Assembly: GCF_001514065.1 (NCBI RefSeq)
Contig: NZ_KQ948429.1
Coordinates: forward strand, 553,157-617,156
Reading direction: 5' to 3'
Origin: Streptomyces antibioticus
Lineage (GTDB): Bacteria; Actinomycetota; Actinomycetes; Streptomycetales; Streptomycetaceae
DNA length: 64,000 nucleotides
In this document: in pieces, positions 7,514-16,498 of the stretch
Layout of the letters: the number at the start of each line of letters is the position of its first letter
Position numbering within the stretch: position 1 is the stretch's first letter
Notes under the pieces: model-generated
What the model saw: only the letters and a program-made list of their open reading frames with translations
Databases searched by the model: none
What the model was told of the DNA's origin: nothing
Program-made: the position numbers and the translations under genes

Positions 7514-9010
7514 TCAGCGGACGCTGCCCATGAGTTCCTTGACGCGGCTGCGGTACATCCAGACCGCGGCACCGGCGACCACGGCGAGCGTGGCCTCCAG
7601 GGCGACGATGCCCGTCTTGTTGAGGTCGACGCCGGCGATGGACAGCAGGCCCGTCGTGGCGTCGCCCGCGGTGACCGCGAGGAACCAGACGCCCATCATC
7701 TGGGAGGCGTACTTCGCCGGGGCCATCTTCGTCGTCACCGACAGGCCGACCGGGGAGAGCAGGAGCTCACCGACGGTCTGGACGAAGTAGATCGCCACCA
7801 GCCAGGCCGCCGCCGCCTTGTGACCGCCGTCGGCGATCGCCAGCGGGGCGAGGAACAGGAAGAAGGACGCGCCGACCAGGACCAGGCCCGAGGCGAACTT
7901 CACCACCGTGCTCGGCTCCTTGCCGCGCCGGTTCAGCGCCAGCCAGATCCAGGCGAAGACCGGGGCCAGCGCCATGATCAGGACCGGGTTGACCGACTGG
8001 TACCAGGAGACCGGGAACTCCCAGCCGAAGATGGTGTTGTCGGCCGAGGAGTCGGCGAAGATCGACAGGGTCGAGCCGCCCTGGTCGTAGATCATCCAGA
8101 ACACGGCCGCGGCGACGAAGAACCAGATGTACGCCGACATCGACTTCTGCTCGCTGCGGTCCAGGTCCTTGTCGCGCTTGATGCGGGCCAGCACCATCAC
8201 CGGGATGATCAGGCCGAGCAGGGTCAGCGGGACCAGGATCCAGTTCAGCGTGTAGTGGCCGGAGAAGCCGACGATCGCGTAGAAGACCACGGCGACACCG
8301 GCCCAGATCGCGGCCTTGCGCAGGGTGGAGGCCTTCTCCTGCTCCGACAGCGGGGTCGGGACGACGCTGGAGCGGTCCGCCAGGTGGCGGGAGCCGATCA
8401 GGAACTGGCCGAGGCCCAGCGCCATGCCGAGCGCGGCGAGCGCGAAGCCCAGGTGCCAGTTGACGTTCTCACCGATGGTGCCGATGACCAGCGGCGCGGC
8501 GAACGCGCCGAGGTTGATGCCCATGTAGAAGACGGTGAAGCCACCGTCCCGGCGCGGGTCGTCCGGACCGTCGTAGAGGTGGCCGACCATCGTGGAGATG
8601 TTGGCCTTGAGGAGGCCGGAGCCGATCGCCACGAGGCCGAGGCCCGCGTAGAAGGTGCCGGAGGACGGCAGGGCCAGCGTGAGGTGGCCGAGCATGATCA
8701 CGCCACCGGCGACGGCGACGGTCTTGCGGGGACCCCAGACGCGGTCGCCGAACCAGCCGCCCGGCAGGGCGAGCAGGTACACCAGCGAGACGTACACGGA
8801 GTAGATCGCGGTCGCGGTCGCGGCGCTGAGGTGGAGGCCGCCGGGGGCGACGAGGTACAGCGGGAGGAGAGCCCTCATGCCGTAGTAGGAGAAACGCTCC
8901 CACATCTCGGTCATGAAGAGAGTGGCCAGTCCGCGGGGGTGGCCGAAGAAGGTCTGCTCGGTGCCGGGGGTGCCCCGGCGGGCCGAGTCCTTCGTCAGGC
9001 TGGACGCCAT
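7514..9010 (-). CDS. POT/PTR2-family proton-coupled oligopeptide transporter
   Basis: A 498-residue integral membrane protein with about 14 predicted helices. The N-terminus holds FMTEMWERFSYYGMRALLPLYL, which contains the ExxERFxYY signature of proton-coupled di/tripeptide symporters. GGWFGDRVWG and the helix-5 region FYMGINLGAF are also typical. It imports small peptides, driven by the proton gradient. AAGGAACG precedes the ATG at 9010. Transcribed alone, it is separated by a 328-base intergenic region from the divergent two-component system. Length is normal for the family. Confidence 0.93.
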   Translation of the reverse strand: MASSLTKDSARRGTPGTEQTFFGHPRGLATLFMTEMWERFSYYGMRALLPLYLVAPGGLHLSAATATAIYSVYVSLVYLLALPGGWFGDRVWGPRKTVAVAGGVIMLGHLTLALPSSGTFYAGLGLVAIGSGLLKANISTMVGHLYDGPDDPRRDGGFTVFYMGINLGAFAAPLVIGTIGENVNWHLGFALAALGMALGLGQFLIGSRHLADRSSVVPTPLSEQEKASTLRKAAIWAGVAVVFYAIVGFSGHYTLNWILVPLTLLGLIIPVMVLARIKRDKDLDRSEQKSMSAYIWFFVAAAVFWMIYDQGGSTLSIFADSSADNTIFGWEFPVSWYQSVNPVLIMALAPVFAWIWLALNRRGKEPSTVVKFASGLVLVGASFFLFLAPLAIADGGHKAAAAWLVAIYFVQTVGELLLSPVGLSVTTKMAPAKYASQMMGVWFLAVTAGDATTGLLSIAGVDLNKTGIVALEATLAVVAGAAVWMYRSRVKELMGSVR

Positions 9011-9338
9011 TGGTCGTTCCTTGCTGGTGGGGACGCACGACGTGTTTCAAGGCTGGCGGTGGCCGGCCCGCACACAAAAGAGACCTTCAGCGTGAACTGC
9101 TCAGCCAAAGGTCCCCGTGCTGCAAAAGGCGTCTTTCACCATACGGCAGGACAGTGCCGGAAATGGAAGGACTTGAGAGATGGATCACAGGTGCCCATGG
9201 AACCGTGCGCACCTTTTCTAAGGTCCTCACCAGGTTCTCACCTGTGGTACGTAGGTTCGCACCAGAACGCCCCATGGTAAGAATCACGGGCTTGCGATCA
9301 CACCCCGGCATCTGCATTCCGCGGTCTACCATCAGCTC
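9011..9338. other. Divergent intergenic region, POT transporter / two-component system
   Basis: These 328 bases hold the promoters of the divergent transporter and response regulator genes. Local composition is lower in GC than the flanking genes (for example around 9110-9210). I could not assign convincing -35/-10 pairs or operators and see no coding potential. Confidence 0.5.
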
Positions 9339-10016
9339 ATGACCCGTGTACTGCTCGCCGAGGACGATGCGTCCATCTCGGAGCCGCTGGCCCGCGCCCT
9401 GCGCCGGGAAGGGTACGAGGTCGAGGTGCGTGAGGACGGCCCCACCGCCCTCGACGCCGGAATGCAGGGCGGTGTCGACCTGGTCGTGCTCGACCTGGGT
9501 CTGCCCGGCATGGACGGCCTGGAGGTCGCCCGCCGGCTGCGCGCCGAGGGCCACGCCGTACCGATCCTCATCCTGACCGCGCGCGCCGACGAGGTGGACA
9601 CCGTCGTCGGTCTGGACGCGGGCGCCGACGACTACGTCACCAAGCCCTTCCGCCTGGCCGAACTGCTCGCCCGGGTCCGGGCCCTGCTCCGGCGCGGCGC
9701 CGCCGAGCCCGCGCAGCCGCCGGCCACCCACGGCGTGCGGATCGACGTCGAGTCGCACCGCGCCTGGATGGGCGACGAGGAGCTCCAGCTCACCGCCAAG
9801 GAGTTCGACCTGCTGCGCGTCCTCGTGCGTGACGCGGGCCGGGTCGTCACCCGCGACCAGCTGATGCGCGAGGTCTGGGACACCACCTGGTGGTCCTCCA
9901 CCAAGACCCTCGACATGCACATCTCCTGGCTGCGCAAGAAGCTCGGCGACGACGCGGCGAACCCCCGCTACATCGCCACCGTGCGCGGTGTCGGCTTCCG
10001 CTTCGAGAAGAGCTAG
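9339..10016 (+). CDS. OmpR/PhoB-family response regulator
   Basis: A 225-residue response regulator. The receiver domain (1-115) has the acidic pair Asp9/Asp10, phosphoacceptor Asp52 in VVLDLGLPGMDG, Thr80 and Lys102 in TKPF. A winged-helix DNA-binding domain (about 130-223) has LTAKEFDLLRVLVRDAGRVVTRDQL and the C-terminal RYIATVRGVGFRFE hairpin. It is followed after nine bases by its sensor kinase, so the pair is an operon. The ortholog in S. coelicolor should be the SCO3062/3063 pair; I know of no signal for it. Confidence 0.93.
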   Translation: MTRVLLAEDDASISEPLARALRREGYEVEVREDGPTALDAGMQGGVDLVVLDLGLPGMDGLEVARRLRAEGHAVPILILTARADEVDTVVGLDAGADDYVTKPFRLAELLARVRALLRRGAAEPAQPPATHGVRIDVESHRAWMGDEELQLTAKEFDLLRVLVRDAGRVVTRDQLMREVWDTTWWSSTKTLDMHISWLRKKLGDDAANPRYIATVRGVGFRFEKS

Positions 10017-10025
10017 CCGACCCCC

Positions 10026-11300
10026 GTGCGCCGCCGCCTCATCCAGTCGACGCTCGCCGTCGTCCTCGTCGTCATCGCCGTGTTCGGGGTCTCGCTCGTC
10101 ATCGTCGAGACCCGGACCATCAGCAACAGCGCCCAGGAACGCGTCGACTCCGAGGCGGTCCGGCTGGCCAGCATCGTCGACAGCCGGCTGCTCGGCGAGC
10201 AGACCGTCGACGCGGAGGTGCTGAAGGAGCAGGTCGCGGGGGAGCGGTTCGCCGAGATCCACATCCCCGGCGAGCCGGTCATCGAGGTCGGCCCCAGGCC
10301 CACCGGTGATGTCATCAGCTCCACCGAGAAGGGCGAGGAGGGCGAGACGGTCACCGTCCAGGAGCCGCGCTCGTCCGTCACCCGGGAGGTCGGCCGGACC
10401 CTGCTGATCATCGGCGCGGTGGCGCTGCTCGCGGTGATCGCCGCCGTCCTGCTCGCCGTGCGGCAGGCCAACAAGCTGGCCTCCCCGCTGACCGACCTCG
10501 CCGAGACCGCCGAGCGGCTCGGCTCCGGCGACCCGCGGCCCCGGCACAAGCGGTACGGCGTCCCCGAGCTGGACCGGGTCGCCGACGTGCTGGACGGCTC
10601 CGCCGAGCGCATCGCCCGCATGCTCACCGCCGAACGGCGCCTCGCCGCCGACGCCTCCCACCAGCTGCGCACCCCGCTGACCGCGCTGTCCATGCGCCTG
10701 GAGGAGATCACCCTCACCGACGATCCGGACACGGTGAAGGAGGAGGCGACGATCGCGCTCACGCAGGTCGAGCGGCTCACGGACGTCGTCGAGCGGCTGC
10801 TCACCAACGCCCGCGACCCCCGCACCGGCTCCGCGGTCTCCTTCGACCTCGACGAGGTCATCCAGCAGCAGCTCGCCGAGTGGCGTCCCGCCTACCGCAG
10901 CGCGGGCCGGGCCATCGTCAGCTCCGGCAAGCGGCATCTGCGGGCGGTCGGCACACCGGGCGCGGTCGCACAGGTGCTGGCGGCGCTCATCGAGAACTCG
11001 CTCATGCACGGCGGCGGCACGGTGGCGCTGCGCACGCGCGTCACCGGCAACCAGGCGGTCATCGAGGTCACCGACGAGGGGCCGGGGGTGCCGGCCGACC
11101 TGGGCGCGCGGATCTTCGAGCGGACGATCAGCGGCCGGAACTCGACCGGCATCGGCCTTGCGGTCGCGCGCGACCTCGCGGAGGCCGACGGGGGGCGCCT
11201 GGAGATGCTTCAGGCGCAGCCGGCGGTGTTCGGGCTGTTCCTGTCCCGTACGCCCCTGAAGAAGCCGACGCTGGACGACCAGGAGCCCACGGTCCGCTAG
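10026..11300 (+). CDS. Membrane sensor histidine kinase
   Basis: A 424-residue kinase starting at GTG 10026, nine bases after the response regulator. A first transmembrane helix (about 5-27) and a second (about 124-146) flank a roughly 95-residue extracytoplasmic sensor domain. A HAMP region follows (NKLASPLTDLAETAERLGSG), then the HisKA box ADASHQLRTPLTALSMRLEEI with His212. The ATPase domain has N box IENSLMHGG, DEGPGVP and STGIGLAVARDLAEADGG. It would phosphorylate the adjacent regulator. The sensor loop is acidic and has no recognisable ligand-binding family. Confidence 0.92.
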   Translation: MRRRLIQSTLAVVLVVIAVFGVSLVIVETRTISNSAQERVDSEAVRLASIVDSRLLGEQTVDAEVLKEQVAGERFAEIHIPGEPVIEVGPRPTGDVISSTEKGEEGETVTVQEPRSSVTREVGRTLLIIGAVALLAVIAAVLLAVRQANKLASPLTDLAETAERLGSGDPRPRHKRYGVPELDRVADVLDGSAERIARMLTAERRLAADASHQLRTPLTALSMRLEEITLTDDPDTVKEEATIALTQVERLTDVVERLLTNARDPRTGSAVSFDLDEVIQQQLAEWRPAYRSAGRAIVSSGKRHLRAVGTPGAVAQVLAALIENSLMHGGGTVALRTRVTGNQAVIEVTDEGPGVPADLGARIFERTISGRNSTGIGLAVARDLAEADGGRLEMLQAQPAVFGLFLSRTPLKKPTLDDQEPTVR

Positions 11301-11325
11301 GACCGGCTCCGGCGGCGGAAGCCGC

Positions 11326-11892
11326 TCAGCTGACCCGCTGCTTCGAACGCGGCCTGCGCTCCGCCTGCGCCAGGATCTCCTCCGCGCTCGCCACCAGCTC
11401 CGGCGCCGGCAGGGCCTTGAACACCCACGTGCGGTACGACCAGAAGCGGAACAGCGTCGCGATGCCGATGCCGAGGAACTTGAAGACGTTGCTCTCCAGC
11501 GGGCTGTCCCAGCCGAAGCCGTACGTCGCCACGTAGAGAACGCCGTTCTCGATCACCAGGCCGACCGCGCTGAACAGCAGGAACAGCGTCAGCTCCTTCG
11601 TACGGCCGCTCTTGTCGCGGTCGCGGTACGTGAAGTAGCGGAAGCCGATGTAGTTCGAGGCGATCGCGACGACCGTCGCGATCACGCTGGCGCGCACCAC
11701 CGGGAGGTCGGTGGTGTGCCGTACCAGGTTGAAGACGAGCAGGTTGACGAGCAGACCGGCACCGCCCACGGCGCCGAACTTGGCGATCTCGTGCACGAGC
11801 CTGCGCAGCCCTGAGGAACCACGTCCCATGGAAGTACAGGCCCCCAGTCGGTCGGTTTCGTCGACGTCGGTCGGTTTCGTCAACCCAGCCAT
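11326..11892 (-). CDS. GtrA-family membrane protein
   Basis: A 188-residue protein with four predicted helices. The GtrA signature is visible in FGAVGGAGLLVNLLVFNLV and in NYIGFRYFTYRDR. GtrA proteins are thought to move polyprenyl-phosphate-linked sugars across the membrane for glycosylation of wall or surface polymers. The ATG at 11892 has AGGGGGGA eight bases upstream; a downstream ATG at 11829 is possible but has a worse site. It converges on the sensor kinase (25-base gap) and diverges from purK. A GtrA gene next to purK/purE also occurs in mycobacteria (Rv3277, from memory), so this is conserved context. Confidence 0.85.
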   Translation of the reverse strand: MAGLTKPTDVDETDRLGACTSMGRGSSGLRRLVHEIAKFGAVGGAGLLVNLLVFNLVRHTTDLPVVRASVIATVVAIASNYIGFRYFTYRDRDKSGRTKELTLFLLFSAVGLVIENGVLYVATYGFGWDSPLESNVFKFLGIGIATLFRFWSYRTWVFKALPAPELVASAEEILAQAERRPRSKQRVS

Positions 11893-12045
11893 GCTAACCA
11901 TCCCCCCTGCCGGTTGCCTGTGCGCGGAGGTACAAGGCCGTAAAGAAGCTGGTATGAGCGGGGGAAACCGGGCCGAAAGCAGGCGCAAAGCGGGCGGAGG
12001 AGGAGCGGAATCCGGCCGCCGTGGCGTGGCCGATACCCTAGGAGC

Positions 12046-13185
12046 GTGACGTTCCCGGTAGTCGGCATGGTCGGCGGGGGCCAGCTCGCTCGTATGACAC
12101 ACGAGGCAGGCATCCCGCTCGGCATCAGGTTCAAGCTTCTCAGTGACACCCCTCAGGACTCCGCCGCGCAGGTCGTGAGCGATGTCGTCATCGGCGACTA
12201 TCGCGACCTCGACACACTGCGCGAGTTCGCGAGGGGCTGCGACGTGATCACCTTCGATCACGAACACGTACCCACCGAGCACCTCAGGGCTCTGGAGGCG
12301 GACGGCATCCCCGTGCGCCCCGGTCCTGACGCTCTCGTGCACGCCCAGGACAAGGGCGTGATGCGGGCGCGGCTCGACGCGATCGGGGTGCCGTGCCCAC
12401 GGCACCGGATCGTGAGCGACCCGGCGGACGTGGCCGCCTTCGCGGAAGAGGGTGATGGCTTCCCGGTCGTGTTGAAGACCGTCCGCGGCGGCTACGACGG
12501 CAAGGGCGTGTGGGTCGTCGACTCCGTCGAGGAGGCCGAGGACCCCTTCCGGGCCGGTGTGCCCGTCCTCGCCGAGGAGAAGGTCGACTACGTCCGCGAG
12601 CTCGCCGCCAACGTCGTCCGCTCCCCGCACGGCCAGGCCGTCGCCTACCCGGTGGTCGAGTCCCAGCAGGTCAACGGCGTCTGCGACACCGTGATCGCCC
12701 CGGCCCCCGACCTGGACCCGGCGCTCGCGCTCCAGGCCGAGGAGATGGCGCTGAGCATCGCCAAGGAACTCGACGTCGTCGGCCACCTCGCCGTCGAGCT
12801 GTTCCAGACCCGCGACGGCCGCATCCTCGTCAACGAGCTGGCGATGCGCCCGCACAACTCCGGCCACTGGTCCATGGACGGCGCGATCACCTCCCAGTTC
12901 GCCAACCACGTCCGGGCCGTCCTCGACCTACCGCTCGGCGATCCGCGCCCGCGCGCGAAGTGGACGGTCATGGTCAACGTCCTCGGCGGCGACTACCCGG
13001 ACATGTACTCCGCGTACCTGCACTGCATGGCCCGCGACCCGCAGCTCAAGATCCACATGTACGGCAAGGACGTGAAGCCCGGCCGCAAGGTCGGCCACGT
13101 CAACACCTACGGCGACGACCTGGACGACGTGCTGGAGCGCGCACGTCACGCTGCCGGTTACCTGAGAGGCACCATCACCGAATGA
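12046..13185 (+). CDS. purK: N5-carboxyaminoimidazole ribonucleotide synthase PurK
   Basis: A 379-residue ATP-grasp enzyme of purine synthesis that carboxylates AIR with ATP and bicarbonate to N5-CAIR. The N-terminal [15 protein letters not shown] and the FDHEHVP segment match PurK. The ATP-grasp core has [16 protein letters not shown], and the metal-binding end has [28 protein letters not shown]. The start is GTG 12046 with CTAGGAGC directly upstream. The coding sequence ends in an ATGA overlap with purE, giving tight translational coupling of consecutive pathway steps. Confidence 0.97.
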   Translation: MTFPVVGMVGGGQLARMTHEAGIPLGIRFKLLSDTPQDSAAQVVSDVVIGDYRDLDTLREFARGCDVITFDHEHVPTEHLRALEADGIPVRPGPDALVHAQDKGVMRARLDAIGVPCPRHRIVSDPADVAAFAEEGDGFPVVLKTVRGGYDGKGVWVVDSVEEAEDPFRAGVPVLAEEKVDYVRELAANVVRSPHGQAVAYPVVESQQVNGVCDTVIAPAPDLDPALALQAEEMALSIAKELDVVGHLAVELFQTRDGRILVNELAMRPHNSGHWSMDGAITSQFANHVRAVLDLPLGDPRPRAKWTVMVNVLGGDYPDMYSAYLHCMARDPQLKIHMYGKDVKPGRKVGHVNTYGDDLDDVLERARHAAGYLRGTITE

Positions 13186-13706
13186 GCCCTGTCGTAGGCA
13201 TCGTCATGGGGTCGGACAGCGACTGGCCCGTCATGGAGGCCGCCGCCCAGGCCCTCGACGAGTTCGAGATCGAGTACGAGGTCGACGTCGTCTCCGCCCA
13301 CCGCATGCCGCGCGAGATGATCGCGTACGGCGAGGACGCGGCCGGGCGCGGCATCAAGGTGATCATCGCGGGTGCGGGCGGCGCCGCCCACCTTCCCGGC
13401 ATGCTCGCCTCCGTCACCCCGCTGCCGGTCATCGGCGTCCCCGTGCCGCTGAAGTACCTCGACGGCATGGACTCCCTGCTGTCGATCGTGCAGATGCCGG
13501 CCGGTGTGCCCGTCGCGACCGTCTCCGTGGCCGGCGCCCGCAATGCCGGGCTCCTCGCGGCCCGCATCCTCGCCACCTCCGACGAGGAACTCCTCGGCCG
13601 CATGAAGGAGTTCCAGCAGGAACTCAACGACCAGGCCACCGAGAAGGGCAAGCGGCTGCGCGCCAAGGTCGAGGGGGCCGGCAACGGCTTCGGCTTCGGG
13701 AAGTGA
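13182..13706 (+). CDS. purE: N5-CAIR mutase PurE (class I)
   Basis: A 174-residue enzyme that converts N5-CAIR to CAIR. It contains [25 protein letters not shown] with the catalytic histidine, and [16 protein letters not shown], all diagnostic of class I PurE. The ATG overlaps the purK stop by four bases. Its own stop overlaps the GTG of the downstream dipeptidase, so the three genes are almost certainly one transcript. Length is typical. Confidence 0.97.
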   Translation: MSPVVGIVMGSDSDWPVMEAAAQALDEFEIEYEVDVVSAHRMPREMIAYGEDAAGRGIKVIIAGAGGAAHLPGMLASVTPLPVIGVPVPLKYLDGMDSLLSIVQMPAGVPVATVSVAGARNAGLLAARILATSDEELLGRMKEFQQELNDQATEKGKRLRAKVEGAGNGFGFGK

Positions 13707-14890
13707 CGGCCGTGAGCGCACTGGAGAGCGCCCGGGAACTCCTCGCCGAGTTCCCGGTCGTCGACGGCCACAACGACCTGCCCTGGGCGCTGCGCGAACA
13801 GGTCCGCTACGACCTCGACGCCCGTGACATCGCCACCGACCAGAGCGCCCATCTGCACACCGACCTCGCCCGGCTGCGGGCCGGCGGGGTCGGGGCGCAG
13901 TACTGGTCGGTGTACGTCCGCGCGGACCTGCCCGACGCGGTGCCGATGACGCTGGAACAGATCGACTGCGTACGGCAGTTGATCGACCGGCACCCGGCCG
14001 ATCTGCGGGCCGCGCTGACCGCGGCGGACATGGAGGCGGCGCGGTCGGAGGGCCGTATCGCCTCCCTGATGGGGGCCGAGGGCGGCCACTCGATCGCCAA
14101 CTCCCTCGCGACGCTACGCGCGTTGTACGCGCTCGGCGTCCGGTACATGACCCTCACCCACAACTACAACAACGACTGGGCGGACTCGGCGACGGACGAG
14201 CCGAAGGCCGGCGGCCTCACGGCCTTCGGACGGGCGGTCGTGCGGGAGATGAACCGCGAGGGCATGCTCGTCGACCTCTCCCACGTGGCGGCGACGACCA
14301 TGCGGGACGCGCTGGACGCCAGCCGGGCGCCGGTGATCTTCTCGCACTCCTCGTCCCGGGCGGTCTGCGACCATCCGCGCAACATCCCCGACGACGTCCT
14401 GGAGCGGCTGCCCGCCAACGGCGGTGTCGCGATGGTGACGTTCGTGCCGAAGTTCGTCCTCCAGGCGGCCGTGGACTGGACGGCGGCCGCCGACGAGAAC
14501 ATGCGCGAGCACGGCCTGCACCACCTGGACACCACCCCCGAGGCGATGAAGGTGCACCGCGCCTTCGAGGAGCGGCACCCGCGCCCGGTCGCCACGGCCG
14601 CGACGGTCGCCGACCACCTCGACCACATGCGCGAGGTCGCGGGCGTCGACCACCTCGGCATCGGCGGCGACTACGACGGCACGGCGTTCACCCCGGACGG
14701 CCTGGACGACGTGTCCGGCTACCCGAACCTGATCGCGGAGCTTCTCGACCGCGGCTGGTCCAGGCCGGACCTGGCCAAGCTGACCTGGCAGAACTCGGTG
14801 CGGGTGCTGGGCGCGGCGGAGGACGTCGCCCGGGACCTTCAGGCGACGCGCGGCCCGTCCAACGCGACGATCGAGTCGCTGGACGGCTGA
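13703..14890 (+). CDS. Membrane (renal-type) dipeptidase, peptidase family M19
   Basis: A 395-residue amidohydrolase-fold dipeptidase. All binuclear zinc ligands are present: His23 and Asp25 (DGHND), Glu126 (GAEGGH), His194 (DLSHV), His215 (FSHSSS), and the catalytic Asp323 (GGDYDG). The S. coelicolor counterpart Sco3058 has been characterised as the closest bacterial relative of human renal dipeptidase, acting on L-Xaa-D-Xaa dipeptides; transfer of that activity here is by homology and position. The GTG start overlaps the purE stop. The last 52 bases overlap the convergent old yellow enzyme gene. A degenerate paralogue lies at 16499-17629. Confidence 0.93.
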   Translation: MTAVSALESARELLAEFPVVDGHNDLPWALREQVRYDLDARDIATDQSAHLHTDLARLRAGGVGAQYWSVYVRADLPDAVPMTLEQIDCVRQLIDRHPADLRAALTAADMEAARSEGRIASLMGAEGGHSIANSLATLRALYALGVRYMTLTHNYNNDWADSATDEPKAGGLTAFGRAVVREMNREGMLVDLSHVAATTMRDALDASRAPVIFSHSSSRAVCDHPRNIPDDVLERLPANGGVAMVTFVPKFVLQAAVDWTAAADENMREHGLHHLDTTPEAMKVHRAFEERHPRPVATAATVADHLDHMREVAGVDHLGIGGDYDGTAFTPDGLDDVSGYPNLIAELLDRGWSRPDLAKLTWQNSVRVLGAAEDVARDLQATRGPSNATIESLDG

Positions 14891-15978
14891 GCGCCGGTCT
14901 CGTGCAGGGCGGGGTAGTCGGTGTAGCCGGCCGCCCCGCCCACGTACATCAGATACCGGTCCCGTACGGGGTTCAGGGGCGCCCCGAGCCGCAAACGGTC
15001 CACCAGGTCGGGGTTGGCGAGGAACGGCCGCCCCAGGGCCACCAGGTCGGCGCCCGCGGCCAGCATGTCCCGCGCGGCCCGGGTGACCGCCTCGGTGGTG
15101 AGGTCGGTCAGCACCGGGTTGCCGATCAGGGTGCCGGGCCAGTCGGCGCGGATGCGGCGGTACCAGCCGGTCGCCGGGTCGGCGTGCACGAGGTGCAGAT
15201 AGGCGAGGCCCAGCTCCTTCAGCCGGGCCACCAGCGCCGGGTAGAGGGTCTCGGTGTCGCCCTCGGCGATGCCGTTGACCGTGCCGCCGGGGGAGACCCG
15301 TACGCCCACCCGGTCGGCACCGATCGCGTCCGCGACCGCCTCGGTCACCTCGACGGTGAACCGCACCCTGCGCTCCACGGGGCCGCCGTACGCGTCCGTC
15401 CTGCGGTTCGTGTTCGCCGCCAGGAACTGGTGCAGCAGATGCCCGTTGGCCGAGTGCACCTCCACACCCTCGAACCCCGCCTCGACGGCCCGGCGCGCGG
15501 CCGCGGCGAAGTCGGCGGCGGTGGCGCGGATGTCGTCGCGGCTCATCTCCCGCGGCACGACGGCCGGTCGGTGCCCGCCCGAGGTGAAGATCGTCTCCGG
15601 GAGCGGGACGGCGGAGGGGGCGACGGGACGGAGGCCGGTCGTCTCCGGGTGGCTGACCCGTCCGCCGTGCTGGAGCTGGAGGAACATCCGCCCGCCTGCC
15701 GCCCGCACGGCGTCGGTGACGCGCCGCCAGCCCTCGACGTGCCGGTCGGTGTGGATCGCGGTGATGTTCGGGTACGTCTGCCCGACCGCGTTGGGCGTCG
15801 CCGCCTCGCCGATGATCAGTCCGGCGGAGGCGCGCTGCGTGTAGTGGGTGACCATCAGGTCGGTCGGGGTGCCGTCGGCCTCCGCGCGGTTGCGGGTCAG
15901 CGGGGCCATCACCAGGTGGTGGGGGAGGGCGAGGCGGCCGAGGCGGGCCGGCGCGAGGAAGTCCGTTGAGTTCGTCAT
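14839..15978 (-). CDS. Old yellow enzyme family NADH:flavin oxidoreductase (alkene reductase)
   Basis: A 379-residue FMN-dependent TIM-barrel protein. [33 protein letters not shown], the active-site [16 protein letters not shown] and [10 protein letters not shown] blocks are all those of NemA/OYE-type ene-reductases, and [14 protein letters not shown] closes the barrel. These enzymes reduce activated alkenes, quinones or nitro compounds and are often induced by electrophiles. It is transcribed divergently from a MerR regulator over a palindrome (15993-16018), so it is the likely regulatory target. Its 3' end runs 52 bases antisense into the dipeptidase gene. Confidence 0.93.
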   Translation of the reverse strand: MTNSTDFLAPARLGRLALPHHLVMAPLTRNRAEADGTPTDLMVTHYTQRASAGLIIGEAATPNAVGQTYPNITAIHTDRHVEGWRRVTDAVRAAGGRMFLQLQHGGRVSHPETTGLRPVAPSAVPLPETIFTSGGHRPAVVPREMSRDDIRATAADFAAAARRAVEAGFEGVEVHSANGHLLHQFLAANTNRRTDAYGGPVERRVRFTVEVTEAVADAIGADRVGVRVSPGGTVNGIAEGDTETLYPALVARLKELGLAYLHLVHADPATGWYRRIRADWPGTLIGNPVLTDLTTEAVTRAARDMLAAGADLVALGRPFLANPDLVDRLRLGAPLNPVRDRYLMYVGGAAGYTDYPALHETGAQPSSDSIVALDGPRVA

Positions 15979-15992
15979 GCCGGGACGGTAGA

Positions 15993-16018
15993 ACTTGACA
16001 CTGATGTCAGATTCAAGT
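15993..16018. promoter_or_regulatory. Palindromic MerR-type operator/promoter
   Basis: ACTTGA (15993-15998) and TCAAGT (16013-16018) form inverted arms around an inner TGACA/TGTCA repeat. On the minus strand the arms overlap a TTGAAT -35 element, with an 18-19 base spacer to TCTACC or CTACCG as -10. Such long spacers are what MerR activators remodel. The site lies just 5' of the old yellow enzyme start and 23 bases 5' of the MerR start. Confidence 0.65.
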
Positions 16019-16040
16019 CCGTCGGAGGGGCGCGGCAGAG

Positions 16041-16400
16041 ATGCGGATCGGTGAACTCGCCCGGCACACCGGCGTCAGCGAGCGCTCGCTGCGCTACTAC
16101 GAGACGCAGGGTCTGCTCGCCGCCGACCGCACCCCCGGCGGCCACCGGGACTACCCCGAGGCGGCCGTGGACCGCGTCATCAGGATCCAGGAGCTGTACG
16201 CGGCCGGCCTGCACAGCGAGAAGATCCGGCAGCTGCTCCCCTGCATGCGGGACCAGGACGGCGGCCCCTCCACCGTCGCCACGCCACGCCTCGTCGCCGA
16301 CCTCACCGCCGAACGCGACCGCATCGACCGCATGATCGCCGACCTGGTCCGCTCCCGCGACACCCTGGACGAGGTCATCCAGGCCGCCGAAGCCGGCTAG
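16041..16400 (+). CDS. MerR-family transcriptional regulator
   Basis: A 119-residue regulator. The N-terminal winged helix-turn-helix reads RIGELARHTGVSERSLRYYETQGLL and is followed by the second wing GGHRDYPEAAVDRV. A C-terminal coiled coil (about 80-115) mediates dimerisation. The only cysteine, in LLPCMRDQDGG, is insufficient for a SoxR-type FeS cluster or a mercury site, so the effector is more likely an electrophile or organic ligand. Divergent placement and the shared palindrome identify the old yellow enzyme gene as its target. Confidence 0.9.
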   Translation: MRIGELARHTGVSERSLRYYETQGLLAADRTPGGHRDYPEAAVDRVIRIQELYAAGLHSEKIRQLLPCMRDQDGGPSTVATPRLVADLTAERDRIDRMIADLVRSRDTLDEVIQAAEAG

Positions 16401-16498
16401 TACGCCGAACGCCCCACCCACCAGGAAGCCCCCCGCGCCCCGTGCGACGGTGACCGTACTGCTGATCATGTCGCCGACCACGACGTACGGAGCCCGCC

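Noticed and set aside
9087-11009. Long minus-strand frame opposite the two-component system
   Set aside because: Both sense genes have complete diagnostic motifs; the antisense product is low-complexity and typical of GC-rich shadow frames.
11326-12909. GtrA gene extended upstream to a 527-residue protein on the minus strand
   Set aside because: The extension runs antisense through purK and has no homology; a good ribosome site supports ATG 11892.
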